Shown here one piece after another: positions 23,183 through 30,558 of a stretch of DNA of 41,864 bases. The stretch's first letter is position 1. Every line of letters starts with the position of its first letter. The notes beneath the pieces are model-generated. The model saw only the letters and a list, made by a program, of their open reading frames with translations, was not told where the DNA came from and did no database searches. The position numbers were made by a program, and so were the translations under genes. This stretch comes from Mayfieldus profundus (GTDB lineage: Bacteria; Actinomycetota; Thermoleophilia; Solirubrobacterales; 70-9), in contig JBBPIM010000017.1 of the NCBI GenBank assembly GCA_038040325.1, positions 1-41,864 on the forward strand, in the 5' to 3' direction.

Positions 23183-24319
23183 GTGCCTCTCAGCCAGTCT
23201 CTCTCGCATCCGAGCCAAGTTGCCGACAAGGGCGACGCCGAGATAACGGCGCGCCAGTTCACGGCGCCGCTGGCCGTGGGCATCTCCGCACTCGGCCTCA
23301 TACTCGCGGTCGCGGGCATCGAGGGACTCCCCATCCGCGATCCCGACGCGCGCTACGTCGGCTCGCCGCTGGCCCTGATCTTGGTGATCGTCGCGCTCTT
23401 CGTCGTGCTGGACGTGCTTCCCCGAGCCGTACGGCGGACCCGGTCTTCCGACCTCGGGCCCCTGTGGGCGGTGCGCCGGATCTTCGGCGAGCGGTGGTGG
23501 GGGCGCCGCGGGCTGATCGTCCTCGTCTGCATCCTCGGGTTCTACGCCACCTACCTCTCCTACCGGAACCTGAAGAGCTTCCTGCCGTTCGTGACGGACG
23601 GCGTCCTCCATGACCAGGGCCTGCTGGACCTCGACGAGGGCATGTTCTTCGGCAGCCAGCCCTCGACGCTTCTGCACGACCTGCTCGGGACCGGTTTCGC
23701 GGCGGAGGTCCTCTCCGCGGCGTACCTAGCCTTCCTGACCTTCGTGCCGCTTTCGCTCGGAGTCGCGCTGGTTTGGTCATCTCGCGTGGCCGCTGGGCTC
23801 TGGTACGTCACTGCGCTCACGCTCGACTGGATGCTCGGCGCGCTCAGCTACTACCTCCTGCCATCGCTCGGCCCGATCTATGCGCGCCCGGGGCTCTTCG
23901 CCGACCTACCGAACACGGGGGTCGCAGAGCTCCAAGCCACCCTGCTCGAGCACCGCCGCGAGGTGATCGCGAATCCTGATGCGACGAACGCGGTCCAGAG
24001 CATCGCCGGCTTCGCCTCGCTGCACGTGGCCGTGATCTTCACCGCCGCGCTCATCGCCCAGCTCGTTGGCGCGCCGCGGCTGGTGCGCGTCTCCCTCTGG
24101 GTCTTCCTCGGATTGACGATCGTTTCGACCATTTACTTCGGCTGGCACTACGTGATCGACGACATCGCGGGCGTGGTGATCGCCGTCATGGCTGTATACG
24201 GTGGCGCCATCCTGGTGGGGTTTCGGCCGCCGCCCTTCGGCACGTCGGCCCAGGTGAGAGAGCGCAGTGCCGGCGCCAGTTCGCGGGTACCGGGGCTGGT
24301 CGGTCGCCAGGCTGGGTAG
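23183..24319 (+). CDS. PAP2-superfamily membrane protein, copy 2
   Basis: This 378-residue paralogue of the preceding gene shares the same order of motifs: FYATYLSYRNLK, MFFGSQPSTLLHDLLGTGF, LLPSLGPIYARP, SLHVAVIF (His281) and GWHYVIDDIAG (His322, Asp326). The two copies are clearly homologous over most of the core but diverge in the N-terminus. The start GTG at 23183 has no strong ribosome site. It is followed, 66 nt later, by a CDP-alcohol phosphatidyltransferase, so both likely serve one lipid pathway. Membrane location. Confidence 0.85.
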   Translation: MPLSQSLSHPSQVADKGDAEITARQFTAPLAVGISALGLILAVAGIEGLPIRDPDARYVGSPLALILVIVALFVVLDVLPRAVRRTRSSDLGPLWAVRRIFGERWWGRRGLIVLVCILGFYATYLSYRNLKSFLPFVTDGVLHDQGLLDLDEGMFFGSQPSTLLHDLLGTGFAAEVLSAAYLAFLTFVPLSLGVALVWSSRVAAGLWYVTALTLDWMLGALSYYLLPSLGPIYARPGLFADLPNTGVAELQATLLEHRREVIANPDATNAVQSIAGFASLHVAVIFTAALIAQLVGAPRLVRVSLWVFLGLTIVSTIYFGWHYVIDDIAGVVIAVMAVYGGAILVGFRPPPFGTSAQVRERSAGASSRVPGLVGRQAG

Positions 24320-24340
24320 TCTCCGCCTCGTGTAGGGGTC

Positions 24341-24360
24341 GGTACGTTCGCCGACGTACC
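24341..24360. repeat. Inverted repeat between PAP2 copy 2 and the phosphatidyltransferase
   Basis: GGTACGT (24341-24347) and ACGTACC (24354-24360) form 7-nt arms with a 6-nt centre. It could be an operator or a small hairpin before the phosphatidyltransferase start. Confidence 0.4.
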
Positions 24361-24385
24361 TCGAGGGAATTGGTTCGCGGAGCGC

Positions 24386-24988
24386 ATGAACATTCCGAAC
24401 TCGCTGACGATGACGCGGATCCTTATGGCGCCGCTGCTCGCGGTCGCGATGCAGCCGCACGTGGAGACCTCGATCGCCGCGCTCGTCTTCGCGGCGGGGA
24501 TGGCGAGCGACGTCGCTGACGGTTACCTGGCGCGTTCCCGCGGACTGATCACGAGGTTCGGCGCGCTCATGGACCCCATCGCCGACAAGCTCTTCGTGGG
24601 CACCGCCTTGGTCTGCCTGGCCGCCACGGATCAAATCGGGATCTGGGTTGTGGCCGTCGTCTTCACGCGCGATCTCTTCGTCACGGGCTTGCGGTTAGCT
24701 GCGCGCCGCCAGGGCGTGATCATCGCTGTGAATCAGCTCGGCAAGGCGAAGACCGTGATCCAGGCCGTCGTCGTTTTAGTGCTTCTCGTAACGGGGCCCG
24801 AGGGCGCCCTCACCCAGGCGCTCGTCTACCTGATGGTCGCGGTCACCGTCTTCTCGGGCGCGATTTACGCGGCCGGCTACCTGCGCGGCCGACGCTTGGC
24901 GGTGCCGCGAGTGGGCTCGGGCTTCGACTGTCGAAGCGCGGCCGAGCCTCGGATAACGCAAAGCGCACCGGCGACTGCCTATCGGTGA
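24386..24988 (+). CDS. CDP-alcohol phosphatidyltransferase (PgsA-like)
   Basis: The 200-residue integral membrane enzyme transfers a phosphatidyl group from CDP-diacylglycerol to an alcohol. The complete catalytic signature is present: Asp42-x2-Asp45-Gly46-x2-Ala49-Arg50-x8-Gly59-x3-Asp63-x3-Asp67. The front IPNSLTMTRIL and the middle FTRDLFVTGLRLAA are typical of phosphatidylglycerophosphate synthases. This would be an accessory copy located in the island, beside two PAP2 genes; another acceptor such as an inositol or glycerol derivative is possible. The C-terminal 35 residues are non-membrane and unusual. Confidence 0.88.
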   Translation: MNIPNSLTMTRILMAPLLAVAMQPHVETSIAALVFAAGMASDVADGYLARSRGLITRFGALMDPIADKLFVGTALVCLAATDQIGIWVVAVVFTRDLFVTGLRLAARRQGVIIAVNQLGKAKTVIQAVVVLVLLVTGPEGALTQALVYLMVAVTVFSGAIYAAGYLRGRRLAVPRVGSGFDCRSAAEPRITQSAPATAYR

Positions 24989-25160
24989 GGGGGGTGCGGA
25001 AGGCCGCGGGCCCCGGTCACGCGGCGCGTCCGCTCGCCTTTCGAAAACCGCGACTCTCAACGGGCTACCAGGGGTGCTCGGATGCTGGAAGTCCTCAATC
25101 GGTAGCAACGTCGGTAGCTCGGGCCCTCACATCCCGCTCCTGCGGCGAAATTGAACCGTT

Positions 25161-25250
25161 CGCCCCGATTAAGCAAGCGAGCATTGAGTTCGATTCCGCC
25201 TCGCAGCGCGTGAGCCGCGGGCCTAGTCGCCCCGCTTAAGAAGGCGAGCA
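25161..25250 (+). repeat. Imperfect direct repeats before the desaturase, overlapping tRNA-like 3' ends
   Basis: Copies at 25161-25183 and 25228-25250 share 20 of 23 positions, with the pattern CGCCCCGMTTAAG...GCGAGCA. Each begins with CGCCCCG, as the acceptor 3' strand of tRNA-Pro does (TCGCCCCGA and GTCGCCCCG). They could be decayed attachment cores or operator sites for the desaturase, whose start is 10 nt after the second copy. The rest of 24989-25260 holds no gene I can support. Confidence 0.5.
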
Positions 25251-25260
25251 CGGGGTAGCC

Positions 25261-26349
25261 TTGATCCAGTTAGCAGTGATCGACGCCGCCTCACAGGTCG
25301 CATCCGTGTCGAAAGCCGGTTCCGCTTCGACCCGGCCGGTCTGGCGCGACTCGATGGCCCCGTACGAGCGCCCGTCCTGGAGCCGGAGCCTGCTCGACGT
25401 CGCGACCTCGGTCGGGCCCTACGTAGCGCTTTCGGTGCTCATGTACGTCAGCCTCGGCGAGGTCACCTACTGGGCAACCGTCGCCCTCGCGATCCCGACC
25501 GCCGGGTTCCTGATGCGAACCTTCATCGTCTTCCACGACTGCGCCCACGGCTCGTTTCTGCCCTCGCGGCGGGCCAACCTCTGGGTCGGCCGGCTGAGCG
25601 GGCTGCTCGTCTTCCAGCCGTTCGCGAACTGGCGCCACAGCCACGCCGTCCATCACGGCACGGCCGGCGATCTCGACCGGCGCGGCACCGGCGACGTCCC
25701 GACGCTGACCTTCGATGAGTACGTCGCCAGCTCCTGGAGGAAGCGGCTCGGCTACCGTCTCTTCCGCAACCCGCTCGTCATGTTTGGGATCGGACCGCTG
25801 TGGTCGCTGATGTTCGGGCCTCGTCTGTGGTCGCGCTCGATGCGCCCGCGCCAGCGGCGGAGCGTGGTCATCACCAACCTCGTCCTGGCGGTGCTGCTGG
25901 GCGCGATCTGCTGGCTCGTCGGCTGGCAGGAGTGGCTGCTCGTCCAGATGCCGACGGCGATCCTCGCCGGGACGGCAGGCGTCTGGCTCTTCTACGTCCA
26001 GCACCAGTTCGAGGACGTCTACTGGGAGAGTGGCGAGAGCTGGGGCTACGCGGACGTGGCGCTGCGCGGGAGCTCGTACCTGAAGCTGCCGCAGCCCTTC
26101 CAGTTCTTCACCGGCAACATCGGCCTCCACCACGTCCACCACTTGAGCGCCAAGGTCCCGAACTACAACCTGCAGCGCGCGCATGACGAGAATCCAATCT
26201 TCCGGGACGTCCCGGTGCTGACCGCATGGGACGGCGCCGTCGCGGTCCGCCTCAAGGTGATCGACCCGGAGGCCGGTCGCCTGCTTACCTGGTCCGAGGT
26301 CCGCACGCGCCGCGCCGCGGTTCCCGCCGCGTCGCCGGCGGCGCTTTAG
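25261..26349 (+). CDS. Membrane fatty acid desaturase
   Basis: This 362-residue integral membrane di-iron enzyme introduces a double bond into an acyl chain. All three histidine boxes are present: HDCAH (92-96), HSHAVHH (126-132) and HHVHH (290-294). About four membrane helices lie between and around them, including near 48-66, 70-90, 205-222 and 228-246. The TTG start has only a weak GGGG site. An in-frame ATG at residue 32 is an alternative. Located in the tRNA-Pro island near lipid-head-group genes, it suggests a membrane-remodelling theme. Confidence 0.88.
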   Translation: MIQLAVIDAASQVASVSKAGSASTRPVWRDSMAPYERPSWSRSLLDVATSVGPYVALSVLMYVSLGEVTYWATVALAIPTAGFLMRTFIVFHDCAHGSFLPSRRANLWVGRLSGLLVFQPFANWRHSHAVHHGTAGDLDRRGTGDVPTLTFDEYVASSWRKRLGYRLFRNPLVMFGIGPLWSLMFGPRLWSRSMRPRQRRSVVITNLVLAVLLGAICWLVGWQEWLLVQMPTAILAGTAGVWLFYVQHQFEDVYWESGESWGYADVALRGSSYLKLPQPFQFFTGNIGLHHVHHLSAKVPNYNLQRAHDENPIFRDVPVLTAWDGAVAVRLKVIDPEAGRLLTWSEVRTRRAAVPAASPAAL

Positions 26350-26407
26350 CTCGCGCAGCCAGCGTTCGCCGCGAGTTTCGGCCTGGCGAGTCGGAGCGTT
26401 CCAGGAT

Positions 26408-26438
26408 GGGCGCGATTGGTTTCGAACAAATCGCGCCC
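26408..26438 (+). terminator. Hairpin downstream of the desaturase
   Basis: GGGCGCGATT pairs perfectly with AATCGCGCCC around an 11-nt loop, about 60 nt after the desaturase stop. No T-run follows, so termination is only likely. Confidence 0.4.
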
Positions 26439-26495
26439 GCTGCCCCGGGCGCGGAGCTGTCGGAGGTACGGATGAAGCGACCTGATGTTGCCCAG

Positions 26496-26532
26496 GGTCG
26501 CTTGGTTCAAATACCGTCCGATTGCCCCGACT
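26496..26532 (+). repeat. Degenerate copy of tRNA-Pro T-arm and 3' acceptor
   Basis: GGTCGCTTGGTTCAAAT followed by CC.GTC and then GCCCCGACT aligns with the tRNA-Pro 3' end, with a one-base insertion and a few extra bases before the acceptor. Orientation matches the tRNA. Interpreted as a decayed attachment site. Confidence 0.6.
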
Positions 26533-26562
26533 CAGCAGGACCGCGCGATACTGGGGCGGGCG

Positions 26563-26667
26563 ATGTCGGAGGAAAACGTCGAGATTGTCCGCTACATGTA
26601 CGAAGCCTTGAACCGCTGGGAAGCGGCACTTGTACACGCCTCTCCGGACCTCGAAGCTGCCGGTTGA
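26563..26667 (+). pseudogene. N-terminal fragment of a SnoaL/NTF2-like gene
   Basis: Only 34 codons remain. The beginning, MSEENVEIVRYMYEALNR, is the common N-terminus of SnoaL-like proteins, but the frame ends at a TGA before the rest of the fold. It follows the decayed tRNA copy by 30 nt and precedes the cupin gene. Confidence 0.6.
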
Positions 26668-26689
26668 GCACGACAGAAAGGGAGAACCA

Positions 26690-27181
26690 ATGACACGGGA
26701 AGACAGTCAGGCAGAGGCGCAGAAGGTCGTGGCGGTTCGAAGTGGAGAGGGAGAGGCGCGCTGGTGGTTCGGCGCACTGGCCGTGATCACTGCGACGGCG
26801 GCGGACACAGGCGGGCAACTCGCGATTGTGGACGTGACCGAACCGCCCGGCGCGGAGGCACCACTTCATGTCCATCACCGCGAGGACGAGGCGTTTTGGG
26901 TCCTCGAGGGCGACGTCACCTTCGAGGTCGGCGGCACGACGTTTGAGGCAACCGCGGGCGACTTCGCCTTCGGCCCGCGCGACATCCCGCACCGCTACAC
27001 GGTCGGTGATGCCGGCTGCCGGATGTTGTTCATTCTCACCCCTGGCGGCTTCGAGGACCTGCTCATGAAGATGAGCGAACCCGCCGGCAGCCGCACGCTC
27101 CCGCCGCCGCCCGAGGACGAGCCCGACATGGAGCAGATCCAGGGGCTTGGGAAGACGTACGGGATCGAGATGCTCGGCTAG
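26690..27181 (+). CDS. Cupin protein, island copy 1
   Basis: This 163-residue cupin has metal-binding motif 1 HVHHREDEAFWVLEG and motif 2 FGPRDIPHRY, with complete histidine ligands. It fits the quercetin-dioxygenase-like or related single-domain cupins of unknown substrate. AAGGGAG 5 nt before the ATG fixes the start; an upstream in-frame ATG has no ribosome site. Its stop is followed by a GGTACC-rich repeat which also follows the paralogous cupin at 29491. Confidence 0.85.
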   Translation: MTREDSQAEAQKVVAVRSGEGEARWWFGALAVITATAADTGGQLAIVDVTEPPGAEAPLHVHHREDEAFWVLEGDVTFEVGGTTFEATAGDFAFGPRDIPHRYTVGDAGCRMLFILTPGGFEDLLMKMSEPAGSRTLPPPPEDEPDMEQIQGLGKTYGIEMLG

Positions 27182-27204
27182 GGCGAACAGCTCGCGTCGC
27201 AGCG

Positions 27205-27236
27205 TGGTACCACTTTGGTACCGACTGATGCGTCCT
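27205..27236. repeat. GGTACC tandem-palindrome element, copy 1
   Basis: Two GGTACC palindromes (27206-27211 and 27217-27222) are 11 bp apart, followed by GACTGATGCGTCCT. The 32-nt block matches 30011-30042 at 30 positions. The one-turn spacing suggests a dimeric operator. A toxin-antitoxin-type operator is one possibility, but no such genes are present. Confidence 0.6.
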
Positions 27237-27316
27237 CCTATAAGTCCAGATCGTCCAGGAACGTGGACGTAATGAACATTCTGGACGCTCCTGGAAGCAT
27301 CGACACCTGAATCCGC

Positions 27317-27363
27317 TCGGCTGGGGGCCGAAAGGTCGCTGGTTCAAATCCAGTCGCGCCGAC
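27317..27363 (+). repeat. Duplicated 3' end of tRNA-Pro (right attachment site)
   Basis: Bases 27317-27357 (41 nt) equal tRNA-Pro 20649-20689. After a single C-to-G change the match resumes with CCGACT. The copy carries the anticodon arm and T-arm but no 5' half, so it is not a tRNA gene. Together with the intact gene it bounds a 6.6-kb insertion. The preceding 50 bases contain GTCCAGGA/TCCTGGA inverted segments. Confidence 0.85.
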
Positions 27364-27545
27364 TCGGTGTAACGGAGTCGCGTCCCCTGCGTCCCCCGCC
27401 GTCCCCGGGTAGCCCTGTAGGAGTGGTCATAAGGCGGACTTGTCGGGCGGGGCGCGACTGCCCTAGTCGCCGAACTCGAAACGAAAGGCGAGCGAATCCT
27501 TCACACAACGCCACTGGCCGCCGAGCCTCATGGCCGAGACGCATC

Positions 27546-29222
27546 TTAAGCCGTATGGCTATGCGCTGGATCCTGCTGGTGCACGACGGAATCGGCCTCC
27601 CGTGCGTGTCGCACATCGCGCCGCCTCGTCGCCGGGTCGAGTCGGGATTCTCTGACGATCGTGCGGAAGACCCGCACGCCGTCGGGAAAGGTCCTGAGAT
27701 TGCTCTGGCCAGAGGACCGCTCGGCCTCGTAGCTGGGAACCTCGGAGATCTCCATGCCTGCGCTGGCGATCCGAAGGTTGATCAGGGTCTCAACCTCGAA
27801 GCCGGGCGCATCGAGTGAGATGAACGGCAGGCAGCGGGTCCAGAAGGCGTTGTACCCGTAGCAGAGGTCGGTGAACTGGGTGCCGTAGAGCAGATTGACG
27901 GTGCCGCTCAGAAAGTGGTTGCCGAGCCGCCGGATCGGCGTGATGTCCGCGCTGCCCCCACCGTCGAGGAAGCGGGAGCCTTTGGCGAAGTCGGCCCCCC
28001 CGACGAGGACCTCCACGAAGCGCGGGATCTCGCCTGGATCCGCCGAGCCGTCCGCGTCCAGCATGACGATGAGGGTCCCGGTCACCGCGGCGAATCCGGT
28101 GCGCAGCGCATCGCCCTTGCCGCGTCCAGCCTGCGCGAGGACCCGGATGTCGCGGCGCACCTCGGTGGCGACCTTCACGGTGCCGTCACGGGAGTTCCCG
28201 TCAACCAGTATCACCTCGTGCAGGCCCTCGGGAAGGCGCTCGAGGACGGGCCCGATGTTGTCGGCCTCGTTGAGTGCGGGGATCACGACGCTGACGCGAG
28301 GCTGGCGGTCCCGGCGACGGTCGGGGCCGCGATAGCGGGCCGATCCCTTCGCAGCGAGGGATCCGACCTCGATCAGCGGGACTCCCCCCACCCTGCTGGG
28401 CACGGCCGAGGGGGCCTCGAGGAGGTCCAGCGGGCGCGGCAGCAGGCTGACCGGGATCCCGAGCGACCGGAATGTCTTGATCAGAGCGAGCAGGCCCCTG
28501 TCGTCGGAGTTCTGGGCGGCGATCACGACGCGGTCGGCGCCGTTGCTGTCCACTATCCGAAGGGCCGATTCACGGTCGGACTCGGCGTCCGAGCCGGAGT
28601 CGGACTCCGGGGGCGCTACCGTGCAAACCACCCTGGCGTAGGCGCGCAGGGGCTTGTATGCCTTGAGCCTCTGTGCCGTCTCGGCGTCGCCCACCACAAC
28701 CCACCGCTCGGCCTGCTCGGCGCCCCCGATCAGCGAAGCGGCACCCATCCTTCCCACCGACCCGAGCGCGAAGGCCCCAAGCCAGAGAGCCAGCTGATGG
28801 GCGACACCGAAGTCGTCCGTCCCGCCTCCGAACGCCACCAGCAGCGACGCCGACCATGCGAACAGGCCGGTCATCAGGAGTCGGCCCACGGACGGCAGGG
28901 CGCGCCCGCCCGCCCCCCAGGTCACAACAGGGCGCCCTGGCTGGGCATAGAGCCCCACCACCGAGGTGAGGCCGATCAGCAGGAACGGTGCGAGCGGGAG
29001 TGCGGGCAACGCCGGTGATCCGCTCTGATAGACGACGGCCGCCAGCACTGTCGAGGCGGAGGTGAAATCGACTGAGCAGAGCAGCCACGGGGCCCAGCCG
29101 CGCCGCGTACGAGGCAGGCTGCCGAGATGCGGTCGCTGCTGAACCACCACCGCCTCGTCGTCGGCCGGCTCAGGCGAGATCCTGCCGAGGTCCAGGGAAA
29201 GGTCTGCGGGGGTTGCGGGCAT
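27546..29222 (-). CDS. Glycosyltransferase family 2 fused to an initiating-transferase-like membrane/Rossmann domain
   Basis: The protein is 558 residues. Residues ~45-165 hold about four membrane helices and ~170-290 a Rossmann-like domain (WVVVGDAETAQRLKAY, then GVPLIEV). This is the front half of WcaJ-type polyprenyl-phosphate sugar-phosphate transferases. In place of their catalytic domain, residues ~308-540 form a family-2 glycosyltransferase with VVIPALNEADNIG, VDGNSRDGT and the DAD metal site (389-391), similar to dolichyl-phosphate-mannose-synthase-like enzymes. It probably adds a sugar to a lipid carrier in the membrane. The domain swap is unusual. The start ATG is at 29222. Confidence 0.85.
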   Translation of the reverse strand: MPATPADLSLDLGRISPEPADDEAVVVQQRPHLGSLPRTRRGWAPWLLCSVDFTSASTVLAAVVYQSGSPALPALPLAPFLLIGLTSVVGLYAQPGRPVVTWGAGGRALPSVGRLLMTGLFAWSASLLVAFGGGTDDFGVAHQLALWLGAFALGSVGRMGAASLIGGAEQAERWVVVGDAETAQRLKAYKPLRAYARVVCTVAPPESDSGSDAESDRESALRIVDSNGADRVVIAAQNSDDRGLLALIKTFRSLGIPVSLLPRPLDLLEAPSAVPSRVGGVPLIEVGSLAAKGSARYRGPDRRRDRQPRVSVVIPALNEADNIGPVLERLPEGLHEVILVDGNSRDGTVKVATEVRRDIRVLAQAGRGKGDALRTGFAAVTGTLIVMLDADGSADPGEIPRFVEVLVGGADFAKGSRFLDGGGSADITPIRRLGNHFLSGTVNLLYGTQFTDLCYGYNAFWTRCLPFISLDAPGFEVETLINLRIASAGMEISEVPSYEAERSSGQSNLRTFPDGVRVFRTIVRESRLDPATRRRDVRHAREADSVVHQQDPAHSHTA

Positions 29223-29252
29223 AGAGAAATCGTGCGTGGCCTTGCCCGCGTC

Positions 29253-29348
29253 TTATCGGCTGATCGGCCCAAACTCTGAAGGCGCTCCCATGCGAATGCC
29301 CTGAGGATGGTCGCCGACCGGGATCCGGGCGATCTCCTGAGCGGGCAT
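29253..29348 (-). pseudogene. C-terminal remnant of a YVTN-type propeller gene
   Basis: This 31-codon frame contains EIARIPVGDHPQ, matching the C-terminus of the propeller protein encoded at 30612-31913 (EIARIPVGDHPQRVRVG). The DNA is nearly identical over about 34 nt. The rest is missing, so a second copy was lost or only this piece was copied. Confidence 0.6.
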
Positions 29349-29490
29349 GCGTATTGTCTGAAGCGCACCTGCGCAGGGCTGAGCAAGAGCACGAAGCGGA
29401 GACGGTATGGCTACAGGCGCGGACTGAGTGACGAGACTCGGGGCACGGACCAGACGGATTGGTCAACGCAGCGTTTAACGAAGGAGCGCC

Positions 29491-30003
29491 ATGGAAGCGA
29501 CGACAGCAAAGGTCCTTGGACCACAGGACGGAAGAACGGGCGATCTGGCCTCGATCGGGGTGCGGTTCATGATCGCCGGCGATGAGTCGGGCGGTGGCTT
29601 TTCGCTGGTCGAGCATCCGATGCCGCCGAAAGCACTGGCGGCGCCCCTGCACCGCCACAGCCGCGAGGACGAGTACAGCTTCGTGCTTGAGGGGCGGGTC
29701 GGCGCCCAGCTCGGTGAGGAAGTCCTGTACGGCGAGCCGGGGGATCTGATCTTCAAGCCCCGCGGCCAATGGCACACGTTCTGGAATGCAGGCGATCAGC
29801 CCGCGCGGATCCTGGAGATGATCTGCCCGGCGGGCTTTGAGCGCTACTTTGCGGAGCTGATCGAGCTGCCGCAGGAGGCGGGCCCGCCAGACCCTCAGAC
29901 AATTGCGGCAATCGCCGCAAGCTACGGGCTGGAGCTGGACTTCGAGAGCATTCCCCGCCTAGTCGAGGAGCACGAACTCAGCTTCGGGCCGGCCGCGAAG
30001 TAA
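29491..30003 (+). CDS. Cupin protein, island copy 2
   Basis: This 170-residue cupin is a distant paralogue of the one at 26690. Motif 1 is HRHSREDEYSFVLEG and motif 2 is FKPRGQWHTFWN, both intact, so a metal can bind. AAGGAG 5 nt before the ATG supports the start. The C-terminal part ends in AIAASYGLELDFESIPRL, as in several uncharacterised actinobacterial cupins. Downstream comes the second GGTACC element. Confidence 0.85.
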   Translation: MEATTAKVLGPQDGRTGDLASIGVRFMIAGDESGGGFSLVEHPMPPKALAAPLHRHSREDEYSFVLEGRVGAQLGEEVLYGEPGDLIFKPRGQWHTFWNAGDQPARILEMICPAGFERYFAELIELPQEAGPPDPQTIAAIAASYGLELDFESIPRLVEEHELSFGPAAK

Positions 30004-30010
30004 TGCCGCT

Positions 30011-30042
30011 TGGTACCACGTTGGTACCGACTGATACGTCCT
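30011..30042. repeat. GGTACC tandem-palindrome element, copy 2
   Basis: The block TGGTACCACGTTGGTACCGA and its continuation match copy 1 (27205-27236) at 30 of 32 positions. Palindromes are again 11 bp apart. Its end supplies the stop codon of the truncated VOC gene on the other strand. Confidence 0.6.
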
Positions 30043-30199
30043 ATGTGTCCACTCCGAGGCGAAGGCCGTCGTGCTCGATCTCCCACCCGGCCCCGGCCCC
30101 GGCGGGCCTCGGAGCGAGGTCTGCGCCGAGCACGCCTTTCCAGAAGCGGCAAGCGCGAGCGGGGTCGTCGGCGGGAAACTCGATCAGGGGTGCGAGCAT
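30041..30199 (-). pseudogene. Truncated VOC/glyoxalase-family gene
   Basis: The 52-residue frame begins as a normal VOC-fold protein (LAPLIEFPADDPARACRFWK, then GWEIEHDGLRLGVDT) and then stops exactly where the GGTACC repeat begins. Full members have at least 110 residues, so the C-terminal half is lost. The ATG at 30199 gives the usual N-terminus. Confidence 0.65.
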
Positions 30200-30375
30200 G
30201 ACCCGAGTATGGCGCTGACCCGCATCTGCCGGATGCGAGTACAGTCGATGTACGTCGCACCACAAGCTGTGCGGCCAGCCGCTCGTCATGAGCGAAGCGC
30301 TCCTGCCCCTCGGGCCATCGACGCCCCATCTCCGACTCGCGGGACTGCCTAGATGGGACGCACCGGAGGTGATCC

Positions 30376-30552
30376 ATGGTCGATGCAGAGGACGTCCGCC
30401 ACGATGCCAGCTCTCCCAGCAGCCAGGACCGAGCGGCCGAGCGGGCCGAGGAACTCGAACGGAAGACGAAGGACCTCGAAGTGTTCCGAGATGCGGGGGT
30501 CCTCACGGAAGCGGAGCTCGAAGAGCAGAAGGCCAAGGCCCGCTGGGCTTAA
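30376..30552 (+). CDS. Small SHOCT-domain protein
   Basis: This 58-residue protein has a charged helical N-terminus (AAERAEELERKTKDLE) and a C-terminal SHOCT motif, LEVFRDAGVLTEAELEEQKA. This short domain is common at protein ends and usually mediates oligomerisation or membrane association. GGAGG lies 6 nt before the ATG, a strong start. It is followed within 10 nt by a tRNA-Pro-like remnant. Function unknown. Confidence 0.78.
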   Translation: MVDAEDVRHDASSPSSQDRAAERAEELERKTKDLEVFRDAGVLTEAELEEQKAKARWA

Positions 30553-30558
30553 CTCGCC

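Noticed and set aside
25291..26637. A 448-codon minus-strand frame over the desaturase
   Set aside because: The plus-strand desaturase has all three histidine boxes, and the antisense frame has no domain.
27317..27363. A second functional tRNA-Pro gene
   Set aside because: The 5' acceptor strand and D-arm are absent and the 3' acceptor has a C-to-G change, so it is only a duplicated 3' part.
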